Position numbers and translations under genes: made by a program. The notes below the pieces were generated by a model. It was not told the DNA's origin and did not search any database. It saw only the letters and a program-made list of their open reading frames with translations. This document shows, one piece after another, positions 25,001 to 34,362 of a stretch of DNA of 64,000 nt. The DNA is from Desulfovibrio sp. (GTDB lineage: Bacteria; Desulfobacterota; Desulfovibrionia; Desulfovibrionales; Desulfovibrionaceae): the NCBI RefSeq assembly GCF_019422935.1, contig NZ_JAHZCJ010000006.1:124001-188000 (forward strand). Direction: 5' to 3'. Numbering within the stretch: the stretch's first letter is position 1; each line of letters opens with the position of its first letter.

Positions 25001-26955
25001 TACAGCAGACCTCCTACCAGAACGACCAGGAATGCGATGGAAATCATGTCGATGGCCCGCGTGATCTTGCTCTCGCCGAAATACTGGCAAAGATAGAAGT
25101 TGGCCACGCGCACGGGTTCAAAGACATTCATGGGGCCTTTGAAGCCGACCACGCCGTCCTTTTCTGCCGCCAGGCCCGAAAAATAGGGCTGCGCATGGGC
25201 AGACTCTGGTGTTCTGCGGGCTTCCCGCCATGCGAACCACACCCCCAGACCAAGCAGAATGAACAACAGGTAAATCCACACATAGCCTTCTGCGCTGGTC
25301 AGGGTTGCGCCGGGGATAAAACCTTCAATCTGCAGGTTGAAGCGCGCGTAGACGCCGGAAACCGAAGGCTCCACAAAGGTCTTCAACACCATGGGTGAAA
25401 TGAACGAAAACACCACGGCAAGCCCGCACAGCGAACGCAGCGCAAACATGACCGAGGGCTTGGGATTACCGTGAGCAGCGTGCTCGTGCATCTTGGAGGA
25501 CGACACCAGCACACCGGCCCAGCGCGCCCAGAAGAGCACGGTAAAGGCCGAGCCAAGCGCCACAAAGAAAACGATGGGCGTCATGGCCTGCGTGGCGCGG
25601 GCAATGGCTTCAATAGCCATCCACTTGCCTATGAGCATGCCAAAGGGAGGCAGCATCATGGTGAAAATGCCGATCACGGTGATAATGGCCGTCCGGGGCA
25701 TTATGCCGTAGAGGCCGCGCATGTCTTCGATATCGCGCGAACCGATGCGCTGTTCAATGGCGCCGACGCACATGAACAACAGGCCCTTGGATACGGAGTG
25801 GTAAATGATGATGGTCGTTGCCGCCATCATGGATGCGGCGGTATTGATGCCCACACAGGCGATGATAAGCCCAAGGTTGGCGATTGTGGAATACGCCAGA
25901 ACCTTTTTTGCATTACTTTGGCTGACCGCAAGGATACATGTGGCCACAAAGGTAAATGCGCCAAACAGGGCCACGATGGTGGACATGGTGGTTCCCGCAA
26001 AGGCCGGAGCCATGCGCAACAGCAGGTAGGTGCCCGCCTTGACCATGGTAGCCGAGTGCAACAGGGCCGAAACTGGCGTTGGCGCAACCATTGCGCCGCA
26101 CAGCCAACTCTCGAAAGGAACCTGCGCCGACTTTGTAAAGGCCGCCAGACAGAAGAACGCAAAGGGCAAAAGAATGGCCGTGTTCTTTACGTCCATTGAG
26201 GTCATCTTTTGCAGCACGAGCTCGGTCGAAAGCGTTCCAAGGCTCTTCTGAATGAACAGCATGGCCGAAACAAAGGCCAGCCCGCCCAGAACGTTCATCC
26301 ACAATGCGCGTTGGGCATTGGCCTTGGCCTCGTCTGTCTGGTCATGCCCTATGAGCATGAAGGAACACAACGTTGTGATTTCCCAGAACAGGAACATCCA
26401 GGAAAGGTTGTTGCAGAGCACCAGGCCGTTCATGGCACCGAGGAAGCAGAAAATAATGGCAAAAAATCTGGGCTGGCGCGAAACACGCAGATGCAGATGC
26501 TCTTCGTGCAGATCCATGTAGCCCATGCCGTAAATGGTAATAAGCCCGCCAACCACGCTGATGATGATCACCATGATAAGCGACAGGCCGTCTGCCACAA
26601 AGGCAGTGATGGGCACTTCATGCCCGGGAAGAACGAATTTAAGGTATAACAGACCAATCAGTTGCAGCAGGGTCATGCCCATAATCAGGCGGCTGCCCAG
26701 CTTCCAACCTATGCCAAGAATGTAAACCAGCAACAGCAAGTCCAGCACGCTGAACACAGAATCTGCAGACAGACCCAATATGGTGTCTATCTCAAGCCGA
26801 AAAGCGCCGTTCGCTCCCAGGATCACGGCTGCCACCGCCATGACTGTGACCGCTGCAGGCACTATCAACTTGCGAGCGCTGCTGCTTTGCGTGAAATACA
26901 GCACAAGCGCCATAATAAACGGCAGTGCTACACAACAAAAAACAAGTGTACTCAT
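25000..26955 (-). CDS. echA: Ech hydrogenase membrane subunit EchA (NuoL-like antiporter)
   Basis: A 651-residue, highly hydrophobic protein of the NuoL/Mrp antiporter family with about 16 helices. Family segments include the lysine helix TKSAQVPFESWLCGAM and the histidine/serine helix ALLHSATMVKAGTYLLLRM. The C-terminal part (about 520-640) has a soluble linker followed by a final helix. It is the first gene of echABCDEF and probably forms the ion-translocating channel. The start ATG at 26955 has only a modest Shine-Dalgarno (GGGGCAAAG). A Rex-like site lies 26 bases upstream. Confidence 0.94.
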   Translation of the reverse strand: MSTLVFCCVALPFIMALVLYFTQSSSARKLIVPAAVTVMAVAAVILGANGAFRLEIDTILGLSADSVFSVLDLLLLVYILGIGWKLGSRLIMGMTLLQLIGLLYLKFVLPGHEVPITAFVADGLSLIMVIIISVVGGLITIYGMGYMDLHEEHLHLRVSRQPRFFAIIFCFLGAMNGLVLCNNLSWMFLFWEITTLCSFMLIGHDQTDEAKANAQRALWMNVLGGLAFVSAMLFIQKSLGTLSTELVLQKMTSMDVKNTAILLPFAFFCLAAFTKSAQVPFESWLCGAMVAPTPVSALLHSATMVKAGTYLLLRMAPAFAGTTMSTIVALFGAFTFVATCILAVSQSNAKKVLAYSTIANLGLIIACVGINTAASMMAATTIIIYHSVSKGLLFMCVGAIEQRIGSRDIEDMRGLYGIMPRTAIITVIGIFTMMLPPFGMLIGKWMAIEAIARATQAMTPIVFFVALGSAFTVLFWARWAGVLVSSSKMHEHAAHGNPKPSVMFALRSLCGLAVVFSFISPMVLKTFVEPSVSGVYARFNLQIEGFIPGATLTSAEGYVWIYLLFILLGLGVWFAWREARRTPESAHAQPYFSGLAAEKDGVVGFKGPMNVFEPVRVANFYLCQYFGESKITRAIDMISIAFLVVLVGGLL

Positions 26956-26980
26956 CTTCTTTGCCCCACTACATTGCGAG

Positions 26981-26998
26981 TTGTGAAAAACTTCACTC
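26981..26998 (-). promoter_or_regulatory. Rex-like operator upstream of ech operon
   Basis: The plus-strand sequence TTGTGAAAAACTTCACTC matches 12 of 14 defined positions of the Rex pattern TTGTGAA-N4-TTCACAA and contains a perfect GTGAA-N4-TTCAC palindrome. It stands 26-43 bases before the echA start. Rex is the NADH/NAD+-sensing repressor of energy genes. No rex gene is in the window. Confidence 0.55.
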
Positions 26999-27320
26999 TT
27001 GATAACTTCCTCACAACATAAAAAAACTATCCCCCTCCTTCCATTCTTTGCACATATTATTTTTATTAGAGTTAATCTATGTACATTTTTGCGTCAACAT
27101 ATTTGATTAATTTGGCTCCATTGAGTGTTCAAAGAATAATTCTTAGTAAATCGATATTATTTTAACATTCTGATTTATGGCCCAATTGCCAATCGGCAAA
27201 ACATCTGTGTTTTTCTGCTCACAACGATGGTTTCTAGAAAACGCAGACAAAACCTGACCAGATTACTTTTTGGTGCAACTAGCGGGGATAATAGAAAACG
27301 GCGGCTGTGGGCTGCCCCCC
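26999..27320. other. AT-rich intergenic region upstream of ech operon
   Basis: About 320 bases with strong AT bias between the ech operon and the argF terminator. It should hold the ech promoter. A perfect palindrome AAGAATAATTCTT lies at 27132-27144. No open frame with a Shine-Dalgarno sequence is present, and no sigma54 pattern was found on either strand. Confidence 0.55.
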
Positions 27321-27388
27321 AGAAAAAAAGTAAGCGCCCCTGCGGCGCAGCCATGCGAAAAACATGGCATTGTGCTGCAAGGGCGCTT
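27321..27388 (-). terminator. Terminator of argF
   Basis: On the minus strand AAGCGCCC pairs with GGGCGCTT around an internally structured loop (CATG...CATG), followed by ACTTTTTTTCT. It lies 70 bases after the argF stop. Confidence 0.85.
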
Positions 27389-27457
27389 GCTGCCAGCCGT
27401 AATGGCTGACTCAAACAACTGCACTCTCCCCCGGTCAGTGCCGGAGGAGATATGGGA

Positions 27458-28480
27458 TCAGGCGTTGAACACCAGAGGGCCTTCAGCCATGGTGGCGACC
27501 ATGACGGCCTTGATGGTGTGCAGGCGGTTTTCCGCCTCTTCAAAAGCCATGTTGCGCGGCGACTCAAAGACTTCATCGCTCACTTCCATGCATTCAATGC
27601 CAAAGCGCTGATAAATGTCTTCGCCAACTGCGGTATCACGGTTATGGAAGCTCGGCAGACAATGCAAAAACTTGCATTGGGGATTGCCCGTCAGTTCCAT
27701 TGCTGCCGCGTCCACGCGATACGGCGTCAACAGATCAATGCGCTCTTTCCATACGGAATCAGGCTCGCCCATGGACACCCAGACATCAGTGGAGAGAAAA
27801 TCGCAGTCTTTAACGCCCTCGGCCACGCTTTCCGTGCGCGCAATACGCGCCCCAGTGCTCTTGGCTATGTGGAGGGCCATTTCAAAGACTTCGTCAGATG
27901 TCCACAAAGCTTTGGGAGCAACAGAACGGAAATCCAGCCCAAGCAGGGCCGAACCAACCATCAGGGAATTGCCCATATTATAACGTGCATCCCCAAGATA
28001 TGCCAGCGTTTGTTGATTCAAAGGTTTTTCGCAGCACTCGCGCATGGTCAGCATGTCGGCCAAAAACTGCGTGGGGTGCCATTCGTTGGTGAGGCCGTTC
28101 CATACAGGCACGCCTGCGTGTTCTGCCAGAGCCTCTACCCTCGCCTGCTCATAACCGCGATACTCAATACCATCATAAAAGCGGGAAAGCACACGGGCGG
28201 TATCGGACATGGATTCCTTTTTGCCCATCTGCGAGCCGGAGGGGCCAAGATAGGTCACGCGTGCGCCCTGATCATAGGCTGCCACTTCAAAAGAACAGCG
28301 GGTACGCGTGGAATCCTTTTCAAAAAGGATGACAATATTTCTGTCTTGCAGAAACTTCGGCTCACGCCGGACCTTTTTGGCCTGCTTGAGCTGGGCCGCC
28401 AGATCCAGCAGATACGTGAGGTCTTCCGGCGTGAAGTCTATTTCTTTCAGAAAATCCCGGTGATACAGCCTGTTGCTCAT
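27458..28480 (-). CDS. argF: Ornithine carbamoyltransferase
   Basis: Joins ornithine and carbamoyl phosphate to citrulline in arginine synthesis, in the cytoplasm. It has 340 residues. The carbamoyl-phosphate loop is [10 protein letters not shown] (about 55-64), and HCLPSFHN is the family's HCLP motif. The ornithine-binding region includes [17 protein letters not shown] precedes the ATG. It lies 60 bases downstream of the N-acetylglutamate synthase-like gene, so an arginine operon of two genes is likely. A terminator follows. Confidence 0.96.
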   Translation of the reverse strand: MSNRLYHRDFLKEIDFTPEDLTYLLDLAAQLKQAKKVRREPKFLQDRNIVILFEKDSTRTRCSFEVAAYDQGARVTYLGPSGSQMGKKESMSDTARVLSRFYDGIEYRGYEQARVEALAEHAGVPVWNGLTNEWHPTQFLADMLTMRECCEKPLNQQTLAYLGDARYNMGNSLMVGSALLGLDFRSVAPKALWTSDEVFEMALHIAKSTGARIARTESVAEGVKDCDFLSTDVWVSMGEPDSVWKERIDLLTPYRVDAAAMELTGNPQCKFLHCLPSFHNRDTAVGEDIYQRFGIECMEVSDEVFESPRNMAFEEAENRLHTIKAVMVATMAEGPLVFNA

Positions 28481-28540
28481 GACGCATTCCCACCCTTTGC
28501 AGACAGTGTGAATCCCTGCGATTAAATCGCAGGTTGAAAA

Positions 28541-29089
28541 CTATAATTCGAGTATCATTCCAATTTCGTCACAGCAGTAAAACTTGGGGCATTTACTGCA
28601 TTCAACCCACACAATAGCGGGCATATCATCGCGTTTAAACTCGCTGAAGCCGCACTTGAAAAAAAACGGCGCAGCCAGAGTAAAGGCAAAAACCCTCGGC
28701 AAGCCGAGATCACGACATCGGTCAACCAGCGCGGCCACCAGCCTTTTGCCGAAGCCCTGCGCCTGACACAGGGGGTGAACCGCCACAGAACGAATTTCCG
28801 CCAGATCTTCCCACAGCACATGTACCGCGCCGCAGGCCACAACAACCTCATGCCCGTCCTCAGCCGAGGGAGCCGTGGCGACCATATAGTCCTGAATATG
28901 CTGATAGAGATACTGCGGCCCGCGTGCCAGCATGACGTTGGACGACGCATAATGGTTGATAAGTGCAGACATGCCGTGCACGTCGCGCACCGTGGCCGAA
29001 CGAATGACCAACGCTGAGAGGTCTTCTACGCGGATATCCTGAACAAGAGGTTTGTCTTCTACGCCAACGCGTGGAACGGCAATGGGCAT
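28541..29089 (-). CDS. argA: GNAT acetyltransferase, probable short N-acetylglutamate synthase
   Basis: A 182-residue GNAT enzyme, probably making N-acetylglutamate, the first step of arginine synthesis. The GNAT core (about 30-160) holds the acetyl-CoA loop in VHPLCQAQGFGKRLV. The C-terminal segment ECSKCPKFYCCDEIGM is typical of the stand-alone short ArgA proteins, which lack the amino-acid kinase domain. The first 28 residues are a variable leader. It lies directly upstream of argF on the same strand, which supports the arginine role. Substrate assignment rests on this context and on the C-terminal motif. Confidence 0.8.
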   Translation of the reverse strand: MPIAVPRVGVEDKPLVQDIRVEDLSALVIRSATVRDVHGMSALINHYASSNVMLARGPQYLYQHIQDYMVATAPSAEDGHEVVVACGAVHVLWEDLAEIRSVAVHPLCQAQGFGKRLVAALVDRCRDLGLPRVFAFTLAAPFFFKCGFSEFKRDDMPAIVWVECSKCPKFYCCDEIGMILEL

Positions 29090-29341
29090 TATACGCCTCG
29101 ATATCTGGATACGCTCCGCCCCTGAAGGGAAAGGAGCCGAAAAAGGTTACGTACGAAGCAGCCAGAGCCAAACTCTGCCGCAAAGAATAAGCATAATAAC
29201 AAGCCCCGCACTGTGCAAGCAATTACGGCCCGCGAGGCGGGCAAAATTTGCACTGGCGCGGGGCCGCAGCCCTCCCGCATGCAAATCGGCGTTGCCCGCA
29301 CTGGCCTTTATGGCTATGGTACCACCCACCAAGGAGAACGC

Positions 29342-30778
29342 ATGCGCACTGCACCACGCTTAATCATTGTCTGCCTTGCCTGCGCACTGCTCTGCCATTT
29401 GCCCATATCTGGCATTGCGGCGCAGCAGGGGGATGAACAACCCCGCCTTATGAAAGTTGTAGCGCTTTCCCGCCACGGGGTGCGCTCGCCCACGCAAGCT
29501 CCCGAAACGCTCTCGCAGTGGAGCACCCGCAACTGGCCCCAGTGGCCTGTGCCAAGGGGCTTCCTCACGCCGCGCGGTGCGCGGCTGGTAACCGCCATGT
29601 GGGAAGACATGCGCGGGCAGATGCTGAATCTTGGCCTGCTGCCCGACAACGCCTGTCCGCCGCCCGGCAAGGTATTTGTGCGCGCCGATGTGGATCAGCG
29701 CACCAGGGCGACAGCCAAAGCCCTGCTTGATGGCCTCTGCTCCGCCGGCGGGCAGACCTATGCCGTTTCAAACCAGGCGCCCGACCCGCTGTTTCATCCC
29801 GTGCAGGCGGGTTTTCAGCGTTTTGATCCCGCCTCGGTAGCCGCAAGCATCATGGCCACGGCTGGGGGCGATCTTGATCGGCTGCATGAGGACAATGCAG
29901 GGGCTTTGACCCACATCCAGCACCTGAGTGCTCCCGTGGGCTCAACATTGTGCGCGCGCTACAATCTGCCGCCCACCTGCGGACTCGCGGATCTGCCCAA
30001 TTCGGTAAGCGTTGATGCTGACGGCAAGGGCGCAGGGCTTTCCGGCGCACTGGCAACCGCATCAAGCATGGCGGAAATTTTTTTGCTGGAGTACGCCCAG
30101 TGGCCTGATTCTTCTGCCGGGTGGGGCCAGGTGGACGCGCACGTTCTGCGTGAAGTGCTGCCCGTGCACACAAGCGTGTTCAACACTGTGAACCGCTCTC
30201 CGGTAGTGGCTCTTTTCAAGGGGGCATCACTGCTTTCAGAAATGGCTGCGGCCCTTGACGGAACCCACAGGGATCAACGCTGCAACGCGGCTTCCCTGGT
30301 TGTTTTTGTGGGGCACGACACCAACCTTGCCAATGTGGGCGAATTGCTGGGCGTGCACTGGCAGTTGCCCGGCTACCCCGATGACGCCACCCCGCCAGGG
30401 TCAACCCTTATGCTTGAGCTGTGGGATATGGGCGGCAATAAGGAAGTGCGCGTGCGCTTTTTTGCCCAGTCGCTCGAAGCCCTGCATGAACCCTTTGTTG
30501 ATCCGCCACAGCCAGTGGGCGGCCTCAGCATCCCCCAGTTTACCGATCCGGCCAGGACCCACAAGACAACTGCGGCTCTGGTAACAGCGCCGCCGGTTGT
30601 GGGGGAGGCCCGCTTCAGCCTTGAAAATTTTTCCAAAAGGGTCAGCAAAGCACTTCGTAATGCCCCCCTGGTGCCGCAAGAGGTCCCCCCTCTACGCCTG
30701 CGGGTGGACAGCGATGTGGACAACGGCACTGCCACGGTGACTTCCGCTGAGGCTTCTTCGTCAGTAAAAAACCACTGA
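29342..30778 (+). CDS. Periplasmic histidine acid phosphatase (phytase/glucose-1-phosphatase type)
   Basis: A 478-residue secreted phosphatase of the histidine acid family (AppA/Agp type), freeing phosphate from sugar phosphates or phytate. A signal peptide ends near GIAAQQG. The catalytic motif is SRHGVRSPT (about residue 45), with the phosphohistidine at RHG, and the proton donor is the HD pair in VFVGHDTNLAN. The C-terminal 60 residues are an extra variable tail ending in a Thr/Ser-rich stretch. AAGGAGAA precedes the chosen ATG; the frame is open further upstream without support. It is divergent from the arginine genes and followed by a terminator. Confidence 0.9.
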   Translation: MRTAPRLIIVCLACALLCHLPISGIAAQQGDEQPRLMKVVALSRHGVRSPTQAPETLSQWSTRNWPQWPVPRGFLTPRGARLVTAMWEDMRGQMLNLGLLPDNACPPPGKVFVRADVDQRTRATAKALLDGLCSAGGQTYAVSNQAPDPLFHPVQAGFQRFDPASVAASIMATAGGDLDRLHEDNAGALTHIQHLSAPVGSTLCARYNLPPTCGLADLPNSVSVDADGKGAGLSGALATASSMAEIFLLEYAQWPDSSAGWGQVDAHVLREVLPVHTSVFNTVNRSPVVALFKGASLLSEMAAALDGTHRDQRCNAASLVVFVGHDTNLANVGELLGVHWQLPGYPDDATPPGSTLMLELWDMGGNKEVRVRFFAQSLEALHEPFVDPPQPVGGLSIPQFTDPARTHKTTAALVTAPPVVGEARFSLENFSKRVSKALRNAPLVPQEVPPLRLRVDSDVDNGTATVTSAEASSSVKNH

Positions 30779-30805
30779 CCTCATAGACATCCCATCCGTA
30801 TTCCA

Positions 30806-30838
30806 AACCGCCGCATCCGTTGATGCGGCGGTTTTTTA
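30806..30838 (+). terminator. Terminator after the acid phosphatase gene
   Basis: A 12-bp perfect stem AACCGCCGCATC / GATGCGGCGGTT with a four-base loop, followed by TTTTTATT. Confidence 0.92.
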
Positions 30839-31054
30839 TTTTTTCCAGCGCCGCATAACGGCTTCTGACGCGGCAAAAACAGGATTGGGGCAAAATTTTC
30901 CCTTAAATAAAAAGGAATGTTTTTTGCACAATCAGATTGGGAAAAATTTTCCCCGGCTGATACGCGACACAGGGAGGTGCGCTTACAGTATTCGGCTTCG
31001 CCCGCAGTGGATTGCAGGTGTTGCCGACAATGTCCGCAAGGACTGGGAGACAGT

Positions 31055-32092
31055 ATGAGCGTCAGTGCGTTATCTTCATCTTCTTCCTCCTATTGGGAGA
31101 AGATGCTTGCGCAGATGAAAGGCTCCGGCGAGGCGCAATCGCAGGACAATCTGGCAAGCAAGCTTTTTGGGGATCTGGATTCTGACGGGAACGGCGCGCT
31201 AAGCCTTGATGAAAGCGGGCTAAGCAGCGAACTTTATAACAAACTTGATGCCGATGGCGATGGGGCCGTTTCGCAGACTGAACTGCAAAAAGCCATCGAA
31301 ACCCAGCGCAACGCCATGTTCACCAACATGCAGATGGGGCAGACTCCGGCCGCGCAAACCGCGGCATCGACTCAGCCCACGGCCAAGGATCTGCTTTCCG
31401 CCATCATGAGCGGGCAGGTTCCCGGCGGCATGCAGGGTGCGGGGCACGGCGGCAAGGGGGGGGACCTTGCGTCCAAACTCTTCTCTTCGCTGGACAGTGA
31501 CGGCAGCGGCGGCCTGAGCGCCGAGGAAACAGGCCTCAGCCAATCCGTGTTCGACGCCATGGACACCGATCAGGACGGCTCTGTCTCTTCTGATGAACTG
31601 GCGGCAGCGCTGAAGAAACAGCGCGAAGCCATGAAGAACAACTCCCAGAATTCACAGAACCAGTCCAGCGAGCAGAATTCCTCGGGCGAAATGGACGCGA
31701 AAACCCTGCTGTCTTCCATCATGAACGGCCAGATGCCCCCGCCGCCTCCCTTGCAGGGGCAGTCTGCCTCGTCTGGTCAGACAGGATCATCCCACATAGC
31801 TTCCAAGCTTTTTTCGAGCCTGGACAGCGATGACAGTGACGGCCTGAGCGTTGGCGAAACAGGGCTCAGCCAGTCAGTGTTCGACTCCATGGACGTGAAC
31901 CAGGACGGCTCCGTTTCTGCTGACGAGCTTGCCACTGCGCTTGAAAAGCAACGCGCCGCGATGGGCATGGACCAGAACTCCACAAATCGGGCCGACATGG
32001 CTCGCAGCTTCCTGTCAGCCATTGCCAACAGCGCCTACCAGAGTGTGAACCAGACCACCGCCGCGACCCAGAGCGTGGAAGCAGTGGCCTGA
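31055..32092 (+). CDS. Six-EF-hand calcium-binding protein with three tandem repeats
   Basis: A 345-residue acidic protein with three repeats of a paired EF-hand unit separated by Gln/Ser/Pro-rich linkers. The loops are at 42-53, 65-76, 147-158, 170-181, 257-268 and 280-291; examples are DSDGNGALSLDE and DTDQDGSVSSDE. Loop 5 (DSDDSDGLSVGE) has Asp in place of the usual Gly at position 6 and may bind calcium poorly. Repeats 2 and 3 are also similar at the DNA level. There is no classical signal peptide; the N-terminus is Ser-rich. GGGAGA precedes the ATG at 31055. Terminators stand before and after it, so it is a single-gene unit. Function unknown; a calcium sensor or buffer is the simplest reading. 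Confidence 0.85.
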   Translation: MSVSALSSSSSSYWEKMLAQMKGSGEAQSQDNLASKLFGDLDSDGNGALSLDESGLSSELYNKLDADGDGAVSQTELQKAIETQRNAMFTNMQMGQTPAAQTAASTQPTAKDLLSAIMSGQVPGGMQGAGHGGKGGDLASKLFSSLDSDGSGGLSAEETGLSQSVFDAMDTDQDGSVSSDELAAALKKQREAMKNNSQNSQNQSSEQNSSGEMDAKTLLSSIMNGQMPPPPPLQGQSASSGQTGSSHIASKLFSSLDSDDSDGLSVGETGLSQSVFDSMDVNQDGSVSADELATALEKQRAAMGMDQNSTNRADMARSFLSAIANSAYQSVNQTTAATQSVEAVA

Positions 32093-32149
32093 TCCCCACC
32101 AGAAACAATGACTCCTCCACGCGGGGGCGCTCATACATTATGCCCACAA

Positions 32150-32190
32150 ACACCAGCCCGGCTGCGCAAAACAGCAGGGCTGGTGTTTTA
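32150..32190 (+). terminator. Terminator after the EF-hand gene
   Basis: A 10-bp stem ACACCAGCCC / GGGCTGGTGT with a 17-base loop, followed by TTTA. Confidence 0.75.
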
Positions 32191-32498
32191 TATGGCGCGG
32201 CGACTGCACGGTAATTCCAGCCCTGCCCATTATGATAAAACCGCTCGCCATTTTTTGCACAGCAAGGCAGACATTGCCGCCGCCGATGTTCCGCAAAAGC
32301 ATAAAAAATCCACGCTGATCAAGAAAAAATTGCAAATATGTAACCATATGAAAATAATAACTTTCACAATCAAATAGCGAAGAAGAATTGGCAGCTCAAA
32401 AAAATACCAAACATAACACGCTGTTTTATAATGATTAAATTTAAGAATAAAACCAAACTGGGGGCAGTTATACCACTTGTGAAATTAGTGGGATTATA
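32191..32498. other. AT-rich upstream region of the DUF169 gene
   Basis: About 300 bases without a gene. An inverted repeat CCACT-N9-AGTGG at 32473-32491 stands 8 bases before the -35 element and is a possible operator. Nothing else stands out. Confidence 0.5.
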
Positions 32499-32527
32499 TT
32501 GACATAAACGGCATAAAGAAATAATAA
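32499..32527 (+). promoter_or_regulatory. Near-consensus sigma70 promoter of DUF169 gene
   Basis: TTGACA at 32499-32504, a 17-base spacer, and TAATAA at 32522-32527. The predicted start near 32534 gives a leader of about 45 bases before the ATG at 32580. Confidence 0.78.
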
Positions 32528-32579
32528 CAAGGCCGCACCAATGGACTCTTGTATAATAGCATCTAGACCAGAGGATTAT

Positions 32580-33359
32580 ATGAACACATATGAAAAGCTT
32601 AGTGAAACGTTGATGCGTGAGCTGCGCCTCATTCATGCACCCGTTGCAATCAAATATTTCTACGACCAAAAGGAGCTGGATTCCTTCAAGGAAACTCAGC
32701 CCCACTACTCCCCCATGAAGCCGCTGACCTTCTGCCAGAGCGAAGTCGGCGCGCGCATGGAAGGTATTACAGTCATTGTAGAACGCGACAAGATGGGCTG
32801 TACCAATGCTAGTTTTGTGTTCGGCTGGAAAGAGCTGGACGAACCCGAAATCAAAAGCCACCTCAAGTACTGCGCCGATGCCGACCATGCCCGCAAGGTG
32901 CTTGAAGCCAAGCCGCATGTTCCGGCCAATCTGCTGGCCATAGCCGTGAGCCCGCTTGCGGCAGCTACCACCCAGCCCGATGTGGTGCACTTTGTGTGCG
33001 ATACAATGCAGGCCTACCACATCATTGGCGACTGGATGGCAACCCAGCGCATCGACAATTTCCACCCGTCCATGAGCGTCAACTCTGCCGTCTGCTCCGG
33101 CAATGTCTACACGCTGAACACCAAGCAGGCGAACCTGTACCTCGCTTGCAGCGGCAGCTACAATTCCGGCAAGACGGAACGGGGCGAAATCAACGTATCC
33201 ATCCCCGGCGAGCACATGGAAGCTCTGGTGAAGCGCCTTGAAGACCGCGTCACCAACAAGGGCGGCGCGTCCATCACCCGCCTTGGCGAACCCTTCCCCG
33301 GCGCAGCCGTGTGCAAGAACTGCCCTCTCATTGTTTTCAAGAAAGAACGCGACGCCTAA
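32580..33359 (+). CDS. DUF169 family protein
   Basis: A 259-residue cytoplasmic protein of the DUF169 (COG2043) family, whose function is not established. The family start HAPVAIKYFYD appears near residue 18, and the cysteine segment AAVCKNCPLIVF ends the protein. Further cysteines occur at TFCQSEVG, MGCTNASFV and NSAVCSGNVY, so metal or cofactor binding is possible. GAGG precedes the ATG at 32580; an earlier in-frame ATG at 32541 has no Shine-Dalgarno sequence. It has its own strong promoter and a hairpin after it, so it is a single-gene unit and probably well expressed. Confidence 0.83.
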   Translation: MNTYEKLSETLMRELRLIHAPVAIKYFYDQKELDSFKETQPHYSPMKPLTFCQSEVGARMEGITVIVERDKMGCTNASFVFGWKELDEPEIKSHLKYCADADHARKVLEAKPHVPANLLAIAVSPLAAATTQPDVVHFVCDTMQAYHIIGDWMATQRIDNFHPSMSVNSAVCSGNVYTLNTKQANLYLACSGSYNSGKTERGEINVSIPGEHMEALVKRLEDRVTNKGGASITRLGEPFPGAAVCKNCPLIVFKKERDA

Positions 33360-33385
33360 GAAAGGCTCTCGCATACCGGCATACA

Positions 33386-33422
33386 ACAACAGCCGGGCTG
33401 CGCAAGGCAGCCCGGCTGTTGT
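33386..33422. terminator. Perfect hairpin between convergent DUF169 and eutC genes
   Basis: 15-bp perfect arms ACAACAGCCGGGCTG / CAGCCCGGCTGTTGT with a seven-base loop. There is no clear T run on either side, but its place between two convergent genes suggests it ends both transcripts. Confidence 0.65.
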
Positions 33423-33464
33423 GCTGTAAGCACGCGGCGAGTTTGCCCACCGGGCATAAAAATC

Positions 33465-34292
33465 CTATGCAATCGCAGCAGTATTTTCACCAAAGGGCAA
33501 ATACGTTGCGGGCATGTCATCCTTGAGGTTCACCCCAGTCAGCTGCCGGGCAAAGGCTCCCTGCACCAGGTAGCACAGTTTGCGCACGCCCTCTCCAATG
33601 CTCAGGCCAGCAGGCCGCACATTTGAAATACAGTTCCGCGCTTCATCGGTGCAGCCGGGAAAGGGCGCGTAGGTCAGATAAACTCCCAGAGAATTAGGCG
33701 AACTCAACCCCGGCCGTTCACCAATAAGAATCACCACCAGCCTTGCCTTCATGAGCGACGCCACTTCGTCCGCCACTGCAACCCGCCCAAACTCCACCAG
33801 GGCCACGGGGGTTGCGCTGTAGCCGGCAGCTGCTGCGCAGGCCAGAAAAAGCCGGGCAAAGGGGGCCGCGTTTTCATGCACCGCGCGGGCCGAAAGCCCA
33901 TCGCTGATAACAAGGCAAATGTCCGCCCCCTTATTGTCAGGCCCCGCGTATTTGCGCGCAAGCAACTCGCGCGAGGCTTCCGACAGCCGCCGCCCCTTGT
34001 CGGGCCTTGCCAGAAAATCCTCCTTGCTTGCAGCGGCGCTGGCAAGCTCAAGGCAGTGCAACCCCGCACCTTCAAGCTCTGACCGCACGCCTGCCCTGTC
34101 AAATGGCGTCAGCACCGCATCGCGCGCTCTGGCATGCGCCAGCCGAAACCGTAGCCACTCTGTCTGCGGCAGGCTGACCCCGCAACGCCCAAGGGCAATG
34201 CGGGCATCCGTATAGCGTTTCAGGTCGGCCCACGAGTCTTCCAGAACTGTTGCCGCTGATGCTGGCAAAGACTCCTGCTTCATGACGTTCAT
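33465..34292 (-). CDS. eutC: Ethanolamine ammonia-lyase small subunit EutC
   Basis: The small subunit of the adenosylcobalamin-dependent lyase that splits ethanolamine into acetaldehyde and ammonia. It has 275 residues, slightly shorter than usual at the N-terminus. Family segments are DICLVISDGLSARAVHENA, VVILIGERPGLSSPNSLGVYLTY and the cysteine region GCTDEARNCISNVRPAGL. The ATG at 34292 has AAAGGA upstream; the open frame extends 90 residues further into the intergenic region and the eutB end and is not credible. It is last in the dctPQM-eutBC unit, 70 bases after eutB. Confidence 0.92.
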   Translation of the reverse strand: MNVMKQESLPASAATVLEDSWADLKRYTDARIALGRCGVSLPQTEWLRFRLAHARARDAVLTPFDRAGVRSELEGAGLHCLELASAAASKEDFLARPDKGRRLSEASRELLARKYAGPDNKGADICLVISDGLSARAVHENAAPFARLFLACAAAAGYSATPVALVEFGRVAVADEVASLMKARLVVILIGERPGLSSPNSLGVYLTYAPFPGCTDEARNCISNVRPAGLSIGEGVRKLCYLVQGAFARQLTGVNLKDDMPATYLPFGENTAAIA

Positions 34293-34362
34293 GGCAACAT
34301 CCTTTAGAACAGACCAAGTCTGCCCTACGCGGATTTTGGAGTAATCCGCACCGAAAAATTCC

